A stretch of 35,530 nucleotides of DNA from a virus: positions 1 to 35,530 of IMG/VR virus record IMGVR_UViG_3300044971_000892; one strand, written 5' to 3'. Shown piece by piece: positions 6,993 to 15,467 of this stretch. The notes beneath the pieces were generated by a model that ran no database searches, was not told the origin of the DNA, and saw only the letters and a program-made list of their open reading frames with translations. Numbering within the stretch: the stretch's first letter is position 1; each line of letters opens with the position of its first letter. A program made the translations under genes and the position numbers.

Positions 6993-9900
6993 ATGGCAAC
7001 CGTAGGCAACTTGTTTGTCAATGTCGGCGCGTCTACGCGCGGGCTTGAGCAAGGGCTGAAGCGCGGGCAAGAGCAGGTCCGCAAGTTCGCCGCCGACAGC
7101 AACAAGGCGGCGGCATCCATTGCCAGCAACATCCCCGGAGTGGATGCGCTGTATGCGCGCGCCTCGCAGATGAAGGAACTCATGGGGGGATTCCGCTCCA
7201 TGTGGGATTCCTTCAATGGAGGAGTGAAAGCCGCAGCGGCGGAGCAGGCGAAACTGACGAAGGCGCTGGAGGAAAGCAAGGCGGCGCAGCAGGCTCTGGC
7301 GAGCGCGAAGGGAACGCGCAAGAACATCGGTCAGGCGCGGGCCATGCTGGCGCAAGCGGGCATCGACCCGAACAAGGCTGCGAAGGCGCTGTCAATCGTT
7401 GACACCACACCGATGCAGGAGAAGGTCGCCGCTGCGACCAAGATGGTGGCCGAGGCGCAGCGCGACCTGAATGCGGCGAAAGCAGCCAGCAAGGACGCAA
7501 CGGCAGTCAAGTTGGCGAACGATCTCGCGCAGTCGCGGGAAACGCTGCAGAAGGCGACGGCAGCGGCGGCGCATGAACAGGCGCGCCTCGCGGGAGCGCA
7601 AGCGTTCGCAGACAAGGCAGCGAAGGGTCGTGATCCCTACACGGGGCGAATGCTGAACGCGCAGAAGGCTGCGATGCTGCAGGCACGCGCGCAGAAGGAA
7701 CTGCAGGCGCAGGCCCAGCGCACCGCGATGGCCGTGGCGAAGCAGGGCGAAGCGCAGGAGGTCGTGAATGCGCTGATGAGCGGCGGGGTCGCCGTGCAAG
7801 GCGCGAAAGCCGTGGAGCAGGCCGAGCAGCGGCTGCTGCAGTCAACGCAAGCGCAGATCGCGGCGCAGAAGTCGCTCGGGAAGGTGCGACAGGAGAACCA
7901 GCAGAAGGAAGCCATGCGCGGCAAGTTGCGCGGCATGGGCATCGACATGACGAAGGGTCAGGCCGCGCTGCGGTTGCCTTCGCTCGCGCCGTTCCAATCA
8001 GCAGCGGCTGACGCAGCCAAGCGCGCGCAGGATCTCGGCAAGGAGATTGCTGACAACGCCAAGGGCTTCAAGATGTTCGGCTTGTCCATCGGGAAGGCAC
8101 TCGGCCCGCTCGGATTGGTCGGAGCAGCGTTTGTAGCAGCCACGGCAGGAGCCATCGCATTCACCGCGAGTCAAGCGAAGGCGATGGACGCGCTGCAGGA
8201 TCAGGCACTCGCCGCCGGAATGGGCGTGGAGGCGTTCCAGCGGCTGAATGCCATGTATCACGAAGTCGGCGTGGCGCAAGGTGTTGTGGAAACGGCAACC
8301 ATGCGGCTCGGCATCAAGTTGCAGGAGGCCGTGGACGGAAGCGAAGACGCGCGCGAATCGTTCAGCCGCATGGGCTTGGACTTCAAGGCTCTGGCGGCGG
8401 CGACACCGGATGCCGCGCTGGAAACGGTCATCGGCAAGATTCGGGAACTCGGCAATTCGCGCGAACGAGTCGCTGCATTGCGCGATGTGTTCGGCAAGTC
8501 AGGGATCGGCTTGGCAGCGGCTGCGAACGCGTCATCGGAGTCGCTTGCAGAAGCCGCAGACAACGCCCGCAGGCTCACGATTCCGGCTTCCGTAGTCAAC
8601 TCGCTCGCGCAGGTGAACGACAGGCTGGAAGCAGGCAAGAAGGCATTCAGCAACCTCGGCACCTACTTCGCGTCCACGTTCGCGCCCGTGGTGGACTCGC
8701 TTGCCAAGTCCATGATGGAGATGTTCGCAAGCGATCCGCAAGCGTGGGTCGGCGCGTTTCAATCCATCTCGCTGGCTCTTGCCGTCGTGTATGACTTGGT
8801 TGCCTCGCTCGTCAACACGCTGGCGGTCGTGTGGAATCTCATTCAGGCCATCGGCGGCGTGATCGTCGCGGGTATCGCCGGGGGCTTCGGCGTAGTGCTG
8901 AAGGCCATTCAGGCCATCGTCTACGGAGTGGAATGGCTGCTTGGAGCCTCGCACGACATCAGCGGCGCAATCAGCGAGGCCGCAGGAGTCGCGCTCGGCG
9001 CGGCAGCGGAAGCAGCAGTCGCAGCGGGACAAGACGTTGCGGAAGGCGTGCAGCGCGGCGTTGACGCGGTGAAGCCGGACGCGACGATGGCGGTCATGGA
9101 TGGCATCGCGCGAGGGTGGCAGCAGACGGCGGAGACCATGGAGGGGCATCCAGCCACCCTCGCGGCAAAGATGGATCAATCGTCCATCAAGGAAGTGGAA
9201 CGCGAACTACAGAGCCTGCGCGACAAGTTCCAGACAATGCAACTCGGCGAAAGCGAATCGGCCATCGCCAAGATGCAGAAGGGCGGCGCAAGCGAAGCGC
9301 AGATCGCAGAGGCGCGGGCGTTGCAGCGGCAGATTGCCGCGCTGGAGCAGATTGAGGCGGGCAACGAGCGGATCAGGGCGCTCAACGACGAGATCGCCAA
9401 GTTGACCATGACCGCTGCGGAGTTCGCGGAGTATGAAGCCGTCACCAAGCAAGGTCTGACGATGGCAGACGCGGCGCAGGTGCGCGCGTTGCAGGAGCAG
9501 TTGGATCTGCTGGAGAAGCAGAAGCAGGCGCGCGATGACATCGCCGCGAGCATCGCAGACCTGCAGCAGCGAGTGGACACGCTTGGCATGAGCGAAGCGC
9601 AGATCCTCACGATGAAGATGCAGCAGTTGGGCGCAACGGACGCGCAGATCGCGCAGGCGCAGCAGTTGCAGGCCATCCTTGACGCTGCCAAGGTGGATGA
9701 CGCGCTGAAGTCGCACTTCGACGCGCTGGAGAACAGGCTGCTGGAAGCGCAGGGCAATCAAGAGGAGATACTGCGCCGTCAGTTGGAGGGCATGGGCCTC
9801 GCAGGCGATGCGCTGGAGGATGCCCTGCAGCGGACGCTTGACATCGAAACGCAGATCACGGAGGCAGAGCGACTCAAGGCGAATCAGGAGCAGGTGGCGA

Positions 9901-10433
9901 GCACGCTTGAAGGTCTGACCGACCAGTTGGACAAGTTGAAACTGGGCGAGGCGGGCTACCTTGAGAAGCAGTTGCGGGAGGCCGGGGCGAGCCAGCAGGA
10001 GATAGCGAAGGCGCTGTCGATGCAGGCGGAGATCAGCGCGCTGGAGGACGCTGGCAAGGCTGACGCGACGGTAGCGAAGGCCGAGGAAATGAAGGCGGTG
10101 ACTGACACCATCGGCACGGCCATCGGCGGAATGAAGTTGGCGGGCATGGTGTCTGCAGGCGACCGCGTGCAGCGGGATCTGCTGGGAGAGGCGGAGTTGC
10201 AGACGGGATTCCTGTCGAACATCAGCGCGACGATGGAGGCAATGGTTGGATCAGGCAAGACGCCCGGAAGCGGCGTGCTGATGGCGGAGGAACAGCCGAA
10301 CGCCATCGCCACGACGGTTCCCGGCGGAATGGCGCGGCAGGAGATGGATACCCTGACGCTGATGAAGCAGGGCAATGAGTACCTGAAGCAGATCGCCGGA
10401 AACACCGCCGCCTTCACCGGAGTGCTGACCTAA
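6993..10433 (+). CDS. Tape measure protein
   Basis: The largest gene, 1146 residues, encoding the rod that sets tail length and occupies the tube until ejection. It is alanine/glutamine/lysine-rich with long predicted helices (about 20-350). A hydrophobic glycine-rich segment lies near residues 365-395 (LGPLGLVGAAFVAATAGA) and a longer one near 590-655 (VVYDLVASLVNTL to VIVAGIAGGFGVVLKA), as in most tape measures. The region 430-540 resembles the family's conserved globular part (GMGVEAFQRLNAMYHEVG). The C-terminal third contains about five degenerate repeats. No lysozyme or peptidase motif is visible. At the usual 0.15 nm per residue the tail would be roughly 170 nm. Confidence 0.95.
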   Translation: MATVGNLFVNVGASTRGLEQGLKRGQEQVRKFAADSNKAAASIASNIPGVDALYARASQMKELMGGFRSMWDSFNGGVKAAAAEQAKLTKALEESKAAQQALASAKGTRKNIGQARAMLAQAGIDPNKAAKALSIVDTTPMQEKVAAATKMVAEAQRDLNAAKAASKDATAVKLANDLAQSRETLQKATAAAAHEQARLAGAQAFADKAAKGRDPYTGRMLNAQKAAMLQARAQKELQAQAQRTAMAVAKQGEAQEVVNALMSGGVAVQGAKAVEQAEQRLLQSTQAQIAAQKSLGKVRQENQQKEAMRGKLRGMGIDMTKGQAALRLPSLAPFQSAAADAAKRAQDLGKEIADNAKGFKMFGLSIGKALGPLGLVGAAFVAATAGAIAFTASQAKAMDALQDQALAAGMGVEAFQRLNAMYHEVGVAQGVVETATMRLGIKLQEAVDGSEDARESFSRMGLDFKALAAATPDAALETVIGKIRELGNSRERVAALRDVFGKSGIGLAAAANASSESLAEAADNARRLTIPASVVNSLAQVNDRLEAGKKAFSNLGTYFASTFAPVVDSLAKSMMEMFASDPQAWVGAFQSISLALAVVYDLVASLVNTLAVVWNLIQAIGGVIVAGIAGGFGVVLKAIQAIVYGVEWLLGASHDISGAISEAAGVALGAAAEAAVAAGQDVAEGVQRGVDAVKPDATMAVMDGIARGWQQTAETMEGHPATLAAKMDQSSIKEVERELQSLRDKFQTMQLGESESAIAKMQKGGASEAQIAEARALQRQIAALEQIEAGNERIRALNDEIAKLTMTAAEFAEYEAVTKQGLTMADAAQVRALQEQLDLLEKQKQARDDIAASIADLQQRVDTLGMSEAQILTMKMQQLGATDAQIAQAQQLQAILDAAKVDDALKSHFDALENRLLEAQGNQEEILRRQLEGMGLAGDALEDALQRTLDIETQITEAERLKANQEQVASTLEGLTDQLDKLKLGEAGYLEKQLREAGASQQEIAKALSMQAEISALEDAGKADATVAKAEEMKAVTDTIGTAIGGMKLAGMVSAGDRVQRDLLGEAELQTGFLSNISATMEAMVGSGKTPGSGVLMAEEQPNAIATTVPGGMARQEMDTLTLMKQGNEYLKQIAGNTAAFTGVLT
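9184..10060 (+). repeat. Degenerate protein repeats in tape measure
   Basis: Residues about 731-1023 of the tape measure contain around five units of 50-60 residues with the shared pattern (L-x3-L-x2-L-G) then (G-A-S/T-x-x-Q-I-A-x-A-x-x-L-Q) then (I-x-A-L-E). Clear instances are GGASEAQIAEARALQRQIAA, LGATDAQIAQAQQLQAILDA and AGASQQEIAKALSMQAEISA. The units differ too much at DNA level for recent slippage, so they are an old duplication series kept as helical hairpins. Confidence 0.75.
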
Positions 10434-11218
10434 TGGCCGTGGTAGCAAACATCGTCGCCGTGAAGGCATCAGCCGGAGAAGGACAGACGCAACTGGTGCG
10501 TGAATATGTCATCACCGATGATGTCGCTGGCGGCGCAACCATCTCCTACACGAATGCACTGAATGCGATGCCCGCGCTCGGCGCGACGGCGAGCGTCGGA
10601 GGAGCGACGGCGAAGTGCCGATCTGTCGAAGTGTCTTCGGTGTCGGACGGCATCTCCAAGGTATGGACGGGCACCGCGACCTACCAGTATGTCGAAGAGC
10701 AGGATGATGACGAGAACTACAACAGAGTTGATATGAACACAGTCATCAACTTCGTTGATGTGTGGCGCATCGGGGCGAACTGGCCGAACCTCAACAACCC
10801 CGGGAACGGAGATATCGGTGGCACGCCTGTCGATGCCTGCGGCGAGCCTGTCAGCGCGACGGTCTTCAACCAAGAGATCAGCCTCGTCAACATCAAGCCG
10901 AACGCACAGACCGGAGCAATACTGAACGCGCTTGGAAAGCGAAACACAGAAACGCTCTTCGGTATCGCGGCTGGCTACGTGCTGTTCGTCGGAGCGTCAG
11001 CACGGCGAACAGCATCAAACTCATATGAGGTCACCTACCGTTTCATCTACGATGGCGCGGCGCATCTGCGGCAGATCTGCGCGCGCGATGTCGATGGTCA
11101 GCCGTTGCTGAATGCGCCTGATGCGAACGGGAATGCAACTGCGCGCCATGTCATGGCTCGACAGCCGTTCCCGAATACGGGCAACTTGACAAACCTGCTC
11201 GGCCTAGTCACACAATGA
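10433..11218 (+). CDS. Tail-tip region protein, unknown
   Basis: A 261-residue protein placed directly after the tape measure, where distal-tail and tail-tip genes lie. It is beta-rich at the N-terminus (QLVREYVITDDVAGGATISY). The middle is acidic (QYVEEQDDDENYNRVDMN). Towards the C-terminus AGYVLFVGASARRTASNSYE is followed by YRFIYDGAAHLRQICARDVD. This resembles structural proteins seen at the tail tip of related unclassified phages, but I recognise no named family. The ATG overlaps the last base of the tape measure stop and the gene's stop overlaps the next ATG, so it belongs to the tail operon. A role in the baseplate hub or distal tail is likely but unproven. Confidence 0.6.
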   Translation: MAVVANIVAVKASAGEGQTQLVREYVITDDVAGGATISYTNALNAMPALGATASVGGATAKCRSVEVSSVSDGISKVWTGTATYQYVEEQDDDENYNRVDMNTVINFVDVWRIGANWPNLNNPGNGDIGGTPVDACGEPVSATVFNQEISLVNIKPNAQTGAILNALGKRNTETLFGIAAGYVLFVGASARRTASNSYEVTYRFIYDGAAHLRQICARDVDGQPLLNAPDANGNATARHVMARQPFPNTGNLTNLLGLVTQ

Positions 11219-11844
11219 AGCCGACGATCACAAGAGGACTCGGCGCGCTGACGCCGCAAGTGTGGGCGCAGTTGTATGAGGTCGTTGAAGGGCAAGGCGC
11301 AGATGGCGGCGAGCGACTGAGCAGTCGCGGTCAGCGCACGCCCGGAGGCGACCGCCAGCGATTCCTCGCAAAGATCACGGGGAGCAATCAGATCACGGCG
11401 CGAGCCATATGGCGATACGAGTGGACGCAGGTACGCGTGCAGACGTCCGAAGGCGCAGCACCGACAATCACAGTAGTGGAGAACGGGCACACCGATTCAA
11501 CTCAAGGCGAAGCGTGGAACATCCTTGAGATGGGGAATACCGCGAACCTCGCGTTCGGCTACGGCGTGACTAACGGAGTCGCGCTGGCGAACTACGAAGG
11601 CTTCTCGTTCGGTCCGGTGCCAGAGGACACCATCGTGCAGATGTGGTTCTCGCGCGCGACGGATGGAAGCCTTCGGGCAGAGTTCATCTACATGAACCCC
11701 ATCAGCGGTCAGTGCCCGGAACCGCCAGCGCCATCCACGACGCCAGACTTCGGTACATTCAACGAGCCGACAACGACGAGCATTGACATGGCGACCTTCG
11801 GGAACCCGGCGGCGGTCGCGCACGACTACGGAACCTTCGAATAG
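11215..11844 (+). CDS. Tail protein with FGTF-type C-terminal motifs, unknown
   Basis: A 209-residue protein overlapping the previous gene by four bases (ATGA). The first 160 residues form a compact beta-rich domain (RAIWRYEWTQVRVQTSEG; WNILEMGNTANLAFGYGVTN; YEGFSFGPVPEDTIVQMW). The last 35 are a linker with repeated D-(F/Y)-G-T-F-like motifs: PDFGTF, MATFG, HDYGTFE. Such short aromatic tails often mediate attachment to a neighbouring structural protein. No family is recognised; location suggests a tail-tip or fibre-linking component. Confidence 0.55.
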   Translation: MKPTITRGLGALTPQVWAQLYEVVEGQGADGGERLSSRGQRTPGGDRQRFLAKITGSNQITARAIWRYEWTQVRVQTSEGAAPTITVVENGHTDSTQGEAWNILEMGNTANLAFGYGVTNGVALANYEGFSFGPVPEDTIVQMWFSRATDGSLRAEFIYMNPISGQCPEPPAPSTTPDFGTFNEPTTTSIDMATFGNPAAVAHDYGTFE

Positions 11845-11853
11845 GAGCACCAC

Positions 11854-12807
11854 ATGGCACTTCAGATCAGGCGTGGCACCGAGGCGCAGCGAACCTTCGT
11901 TCCGCTGCTTGCCGAACCCATCTTCGTGACCGACACGCAACGGCTGTTCATCGGAGATGGAACGACTTCAGGTGGCGTAGTCCCGAAGTGCGCGCCCATC
12001 GGCGCGGCGTCAGGCGACCTCGGTGGCAACTATCCGAGCCCGACTGTCGGTGGCCTGCATGGCAAGGCCGTCGAACTCGGAACGCCAAGCGATGGAGATG
12101 CGCTTGTGTATGAGTCTGGCGCGGCGCGCTGGGCGCACAAGCCAGCGGGCATCAACACGATTCCAGTTGAGAGCGGCACGCCGACCGATGGAGATGCGCT
12201 GATCTACGAGTCAGGCGCATCGCGCTGGGCGCACAAGCCCGCAGGCTTGGCAGGCATCGCGGTCGAATCGGGAACGCCAAGCGATGCCGATACGCTTGTC
12301 TACGAAACCACGAATGCTCGCTGGGCGCACAAGCCGTCCAACATCGCGGGCTTCGCGGTGGAATCCGGCACGCCAGCGAATAACGACGCACTCGTCTACA
12401 GCACGGCGAACGTGCGTTGGGAGCACAAGCATCCGGTCCTGGCGAGCACGGAATCGTTCATCACGGCCGATGTGGGATTGAACAACGCAACGTGGGTCAC
12501 CGTAACATCGGTATCCCTCGCCGCCGGAACATGGCTTGTGACGGGCAATCTCACGGCATCAGGAACCATGGACTACAACGCTGGGTGGATTCGGCTGTAT
12601 GACGGAACCGACACGGTGGCATCGGGAGCGTTCACGGGCATCATCGACTACGTCTGTGGCACGCACATCACGGCGATAGTGACGCTCGCCGCAACCACGA
12701 CCATATCGCTGGAAGGGCATGCGCACGATATGGGGATGACCGCCGTTCGGCGCGTGTATCCCGGCATCCTGAAGGCTACCGGGATCACCGCTGTTCGGAT
12801 CGCGTGA
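11854..12807 (+). CDS. Tail fibre protein with tandem repeats
   Basis: A 317-residue modular protein. Residues 3-41 (LQIRRGTEAQRTF to LFIGDGTTSGG) match the short N-terminal attachment module of phage fibres, with the signature (L-Q-x-R-R-G-T) ... (T-D-T-x-R-L-F-I-G-D-G-T). Residues 74 to about 195 contain four tandem 32-residue units, each with SGTP-x-D-x-D-x-LVYE-x-RWAHKP. The C-terminal 110 residues, beginning near ASTESFITADVG, form a beta-sandwich-like head that is the likely receptor-binding part. AGGAGCACC precedes the ATG. Its role would be host contact; specificity cannot be predicted. Confidence 0.78.
   Translation: MALQIRRGTEAQRTFVPLLAEPIFVTDTQRLFIGDGTTSGGVVPKCAPIGAASGDLGGNYPSPTVGGLHGKAVELGTPSDGDALVYESGAARWAHKPAGINTIPVESGTPTDGDALIYESGASRWAHKPAGLAGIAVESGTPSDADTLVYETTNARWAHKPSNIAGFAVESGTPANNDALVYSTANVRWEHKHPVLASTESFITADVGLNNATWVTVTSVSLAAGTWLVTGNLTASGTMDYNAGWIRLYDGTDTVASGAFTGIIDYVCGTHITAIVTLAATTTISLEGHAHDMGMTAVRRVYPGILKATGITAVRIA
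12073..12438 (+). repeat. Four 96-bp tandem repeats in fibre gene
   Basis: Units at 12073-12168, 12169-12264, 12265-12360 and a shorter last unit at 12361-12438 encode 32-residue repeats starting E-(L/S)-G-T-P and including RW-x-HKP. The period is exact at 96 bases, which keeps frame. The first two are most alike in DNA. Such arrays can expand or shrink by recombination, changing fibre shaft length. Confidence 0.9.
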
Positions 12808-13046
12808 CAAAGATTGGCACCGCTCGTAGGCTGACGCGCATGACCCTTGAGCAAGACAAGATCACCGTGCGGCTGTCGGCCCGCGATTGGATTGCCATTG
12901 CAGGCATCGCCATCAGCGTGCTGGGCGGGGTCTTGACGGCGTACCTGCACCATGACAGACTGCTCATGCAGATCGTCACCCAGCAGGCGGCAGCGAATGA
13001 ACGGCTCAACAAGATCGAATCCCAACTTGAAAGGAACCGACCATGA
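12804..13046 (+). CDS. Small membrane protein of lysis region (holin- or spanin-like)
   Basis: An 80-residue protein with one transmembrane segment (IAIAGIAISVLGGVLTAYL, about residues 30-48) followed by a helix rich in Q, E and K (IVTQQAAANERLNKIESQLE), so N-in/C-out topology with an outer coiled coil is plausible. It resembles XhlA-like haemolysin/holin partners in layout. GTG at 12804 overlaps the fibre gene stop; an internal ATG at 12840 would give 68 residues without losing the membrane segment. It is followed by a two-helix holin-like gene, hence the lysis reading. Confidence 0.6.
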   Translation: MTKIGTARRLTRMTLEQDKITVRLSARDWIAIAGIAISVLGGVLTAYLHHDRLLMQIVTQQAAANERLNKIESQLERNRP

Positions 13047-13252
13047 GCGGCATCACGGAAGCGATGAAGGGCAAGTCGTGGAAGACCACGGGCGCAGGCG
13101 TTGCCGCAATCATGGTCGCGGGCGGTGCTGCGCTGACCGCGCTGACGGACGCGAATCCGAACACGCAGCCGGATTGGGCGGCGCTGATTGCTGCCATCAT
13201 CGCGGGCATCGGACTGATCTTCGCGAAGGACAACAGCAAGCAGGCAGGCTGA
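13043..13252 (+). CDS. Holin-like protein, two membrane helices
   Basis: A 69-residue protein with two hydrophobic helices, TTGAGVAAIMVAGGAALTAL and WAALIAAIIAGIGLIFA, joined by a short polar turn (TDANPNTQPD). A basic start (KGKSWK) and charged end (KDNSKQAG) frame them. This is the layout of small class II holins, which form the membrane lesion that times lysis. The ribosome site is AAAGGAACC. It overlaps the preceding small membrane protein gene by four bases. Function is inferred from topology and context only; small phage membrane proteins with other roles look similar. Confidence 0.65.
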   Translation: MSGITEAMKGKSWKTTGAGVAAIMVAGGAALTALTDANPNTQPDWAALIAAIIAGIGLIFAKDNSKQAG

Positions 13253-13256
13253 TGCC

Positions 13257-13481
13257 GTGTCAGGCTTCCTCGCGGCACTACTGGACTCGTTCTTTCGCTG
13301 GCTTACGGGAATGGTGGAGCGACCGCATAAGGCGAGCGATGCTGCTGCTGATCACGGCAGCCTTGGCCGCGCTGGCCGTCGCATCAGCGATTGGCTGCGC
13401 GCGCACGGTGCTGGTCAGCGAGGGAAGTCCGATCAGGATCGGCCCGGAGATGACGGGGCGGGTCTACACCAAGACCGATGA
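13257..13481 (+). CDS. Possible small amphipathic protein overlapping a lipoprotein gene
   Basis: A GTG at 13257, four bases after the holin-like gene, opens a 74-residue frame. It begins SGFLAALLDSFFRWLTGMVE, a short amphipathic or membrane-peripheral helix, then PHKASDA and a basic C-terminus (GRAGRRISDWLRAHGAGQRG). Its last 143 bases overlap the lipoprotein gene in another frame. The N-terminal half looks like a real protein; the end may simply be readable noise. If real, the pair resembles overlapping spanin-type genes. The ATG at 13252 in a third reading is less convincing. Confidence 0.45.
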   Translation: MSGFLAALLDSFFRWLTGMVERPHKASDAAADHGSLGRAGRRISDWLRAHGAGQRGKSDQDRPGDDGAGLHQDR

Positions 13482-13569
13482 CGGCTGGCAGTTGAGTGAC
13501 AACCGGGTGCGCGTACCGGAGGGCTGGTACTGCGTGCCGCCGTCGTATGTTGAGGCACATCAGCCGTGA
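13339..13569 (+). CDS. Small phage lipoprotein (possible outer-membrane spanin partner)
   Basis: Starting at ATG 13339, with AAGG six bases upstream, the 76-residue product begins MLLLITAALAALAVASAIGC. This is a signal sequence ending at a cysteine in a near-lipobox (A-I-G-C), so lipidation is likely. The mature part (GRVYTKTDDGWQLSDNRVRV, then PEGWYC) resembles short lipoproteins found near holins in other phages. A role as the outer-membrane spanin is possible, which would imply a diderm host. The same frame is open further upstream (ATG 13252), but that extension has no lipoprotein logic. The stop overlaps the next GTG. Confidence 0.6.
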   Translation: MLLLITAALAALAVASAIGCARTVLVSEGSPIRIGPEMTGRVYTKTDDGWQLSDNRVRVPEGWYCVPPSYVEAHQP

Positions 13570-15467
13570 CGGCGATTCCGGCGATCTCTTGTTGCTGCGG
13601 CGGCGACCAAGAGCCTCCGCTGCCTGTCGGCCTGTATGTGAAGGCGTACGCTCAATACAGTTGCAAGCGGACGCACATCCATCAGAAGGTCGGCACAAGC
13701 AATTACACATTCCCGCAAGGGTATGTCACTGGCGCGACGCAGATCATCACGACAACGCAAGGCCCGTACCTATGCAACGAAGGCCAGCCTGACGAATACG
13801 AAGAGTCTTGCATTGATGTGTCGGGCAAGGTGGCGAACCCGGAAGCAGGCCCGCCGGGTGGCGGCTGCTACTTCAGCATGATCGTGTCGGAAGCCGAGCC
13901 GTTGCACCAGCGCATCAAGGCGCGAGTAAGACAACAGGCCGTCGTCTGCGGCGCGCAGAACTACGGGAACTGCAGGGAGCCCGGGCCAGCGATCAACCAG
14001 CAAGATGTGCCTGAATGCGAGTGCATCGAAAGCCTCGGTTCAGGCATTCAGATTCCAACGAGTGCGCGCGCGAGTTGCGAGTGTTGGTCGTACCCATGCA
14101 GCATTCCCGGAATACCGCAGCCATGCACGCCATGCCCGGAGCCCGATCCATTGTGCTCCTGCGGCAGCATGGTCTATCCCGGAGGCCCGCCAGTGATGGG
14201 CGGCGCGTCGTACTCATTCGTCGCAGAGAGCACGACGGAATACGACCAGACATTCCACTTCGTGCCATCAACGACCACGCTCCCGACCTACTTCACGGCG
14301 ACCTACAACTTCAAGTTCCCCACGACGCAAGGCGGCACGCAATATGTGAGTGCGACCGGGTCGCGTCGTGAACTGCGCGAGCGATATGTGCCTCCGGAGG
14401 GCGGCTTCGCCACATTACAGTTCCCGGAGACGCGCTGCATCGCGTGCTGCAAGGGCGAGCCGACGGGCCCGCCGATCACGGGTGGCTACATCGACTTCTT
14501 CAACGAGTCTCAATACAACACAGACTTCTACATCGTCATCAACGCTGCGGGAGCGAACTGGACGGTGTCGTGCAACGGGAGCCAGATTGTGCTGGTGAAG
14601 AACGGCACGGAGAGTTACAGCGTATCGCTGCAACAGACGATCAGCGCGATCCGGGCTGGCATCGCGGCGACTACGAGCAATCAAGTCGGCACTCAAGCAG
14701 GCAATATGCCAGCAGGGGCATATGGACAGCCAGCCAAGACTTCGGGCGTGCTGTCGCTTGCAACGGTTCAGCGAATCTACTTCCGGCGCATCGGCGATCC
14801 GTTTGAGGACTACCAGACGAAGTTCGCGCGGTATGCGATGAGCAACTTCGGCCCAGTATGGGGCACGGCCAACAGATCATCGTTTCAGGGAACCGATCTG
14901 CAGTTCGCGCAAGGCTTCAGCGCACAGCATCCGTACCCGTGCCCGAACAATGCGTCAGCGTTCGCTGATGATCTACTGCAGTCGGGCTTCGGATGCCCAG
15001 CCATTCCGTCAGCAGGAGCGGGCGCGCCTCCCAATCCCGTTCCGGGATGCGACACCGGAAACGTCTGCCAAGCAGGAAGCGACATCAGGCAGGTGGTGCG
15101 AGCAGCAACGCTGGTTCCGTTCGGCGCACCCGGGCAAGAGTTTGAATACTCAGACTACGGATGTCGTGACTCTTGCGACACCCCATGTTCAAGTGTCCAA
15201 TGCCAAGGCGGCGCGAGACTTGACTGCGAGAAGAGCGCAACCATCCTGCCTCCGGCGGGCTGGTACAACTGGATAGCCTGCATGGGCCAAGGCCAACAAC
15301 ATGAACCAATCCAGCCGACAGGGGGCATACTCTGCACGCCGCAATATGGCTGCGGGAACACCTGCGTAGAGATATGCCCCGGATCGAAGCAACCGCTGTT
15401 CCTGACGGCTCCGCCTAGCATCCACGGAAGATTCAAATACGCATGGTCGCTGCGCCGAATCGTGTAA
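13566..15467 (+). CDS. Very cysteine-rich large protein, unknown
   Basis: A 633-residue protein with about 36 cysteines, arranged in clusters: SCCCGG at the start, ECEC and SCECWSYPC, PCTPCPEPDPLCSCG (near residues 185-205), RCIACCKGE (near 295), and two dense groups near the C-terminus (CRDSCDTPCSSVQC; CTPQYGCGNTCVEICPG). The central part (about 210-440) has few cysteines and is beta-rich. I recognise no family. The clusters suggest disulphide- or metal-stabilised knots at both ends of a globular middle, consistent with an exposed structural or adhesive protein. It starts with GTG overlapping the lipoprotein stop and overlaps the following gene by 25 bases, so it is read with the late genes. 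Confidence 0.72.
   Translation: MTAIPAISCCCGGDQEPPLPVGLYVKAYAQYSCKRTHIHQKVGTSNYTFPQGYVTGATQIITTTQGPYLCNEGQPDEYEESCIDVSGKVANPEAGPPGGGCYFSMIVSEAEPLHQRIKARVRQQAVVCGAQNYGNCREPGPAINQQDVPECECIESLGSGIQIPTSARASCECWSYPCSIPGIPQPCTPCPEPDPLCSCGSMVYPGGPPVMGGASYSFVAESTTEYDQTFHFVPSTTTLPTYFTATYNFKFPTTQGGTQYVSATGSRRELRERYVPPEGGFATLQFPETRCIACCKGEPTGPPITGGYIDFFNESQYNTDFYIVINAAGANWTVSCNGSQIVLVKNGTESYSVSLQQTISAIRAGIAATTSNQVGTQAGNMPAGAYGQPAKTSGVLSLATVQRIYFRRIGDPFEDYQTKFARYAMSNFGPVWGTANRSSFQGTDLQFAQGFSAQHPYPCPNNASAFADDLLQSGFGCPAIPSAGAGAPPNPVPGCDTGNVCQAGSDIRQVVRAATLVPFGAPGQEFEYSDYGCRDSCDTPCSSVQCQGGARLDCEKSATILPPAGWYNWIACMGQGQQHEPIQPTGGILCTPQYGCGNTCVEICPGSKQPLFLTAPPSIHGRFKYAWSLRRIV

Noticed and set aside
9207-9761. 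Long minus frames opposite the tape measure
   Set aside because: Leucine/arginine-rich shadows of the biased coding strand without starts in operon context.
13252-13338. An upstream extension of the lipoprotein gene to ATG 13252
   Set aside because: The extra 29 residues would hide the signal sequence, and the later ATG has a better ribosome site.
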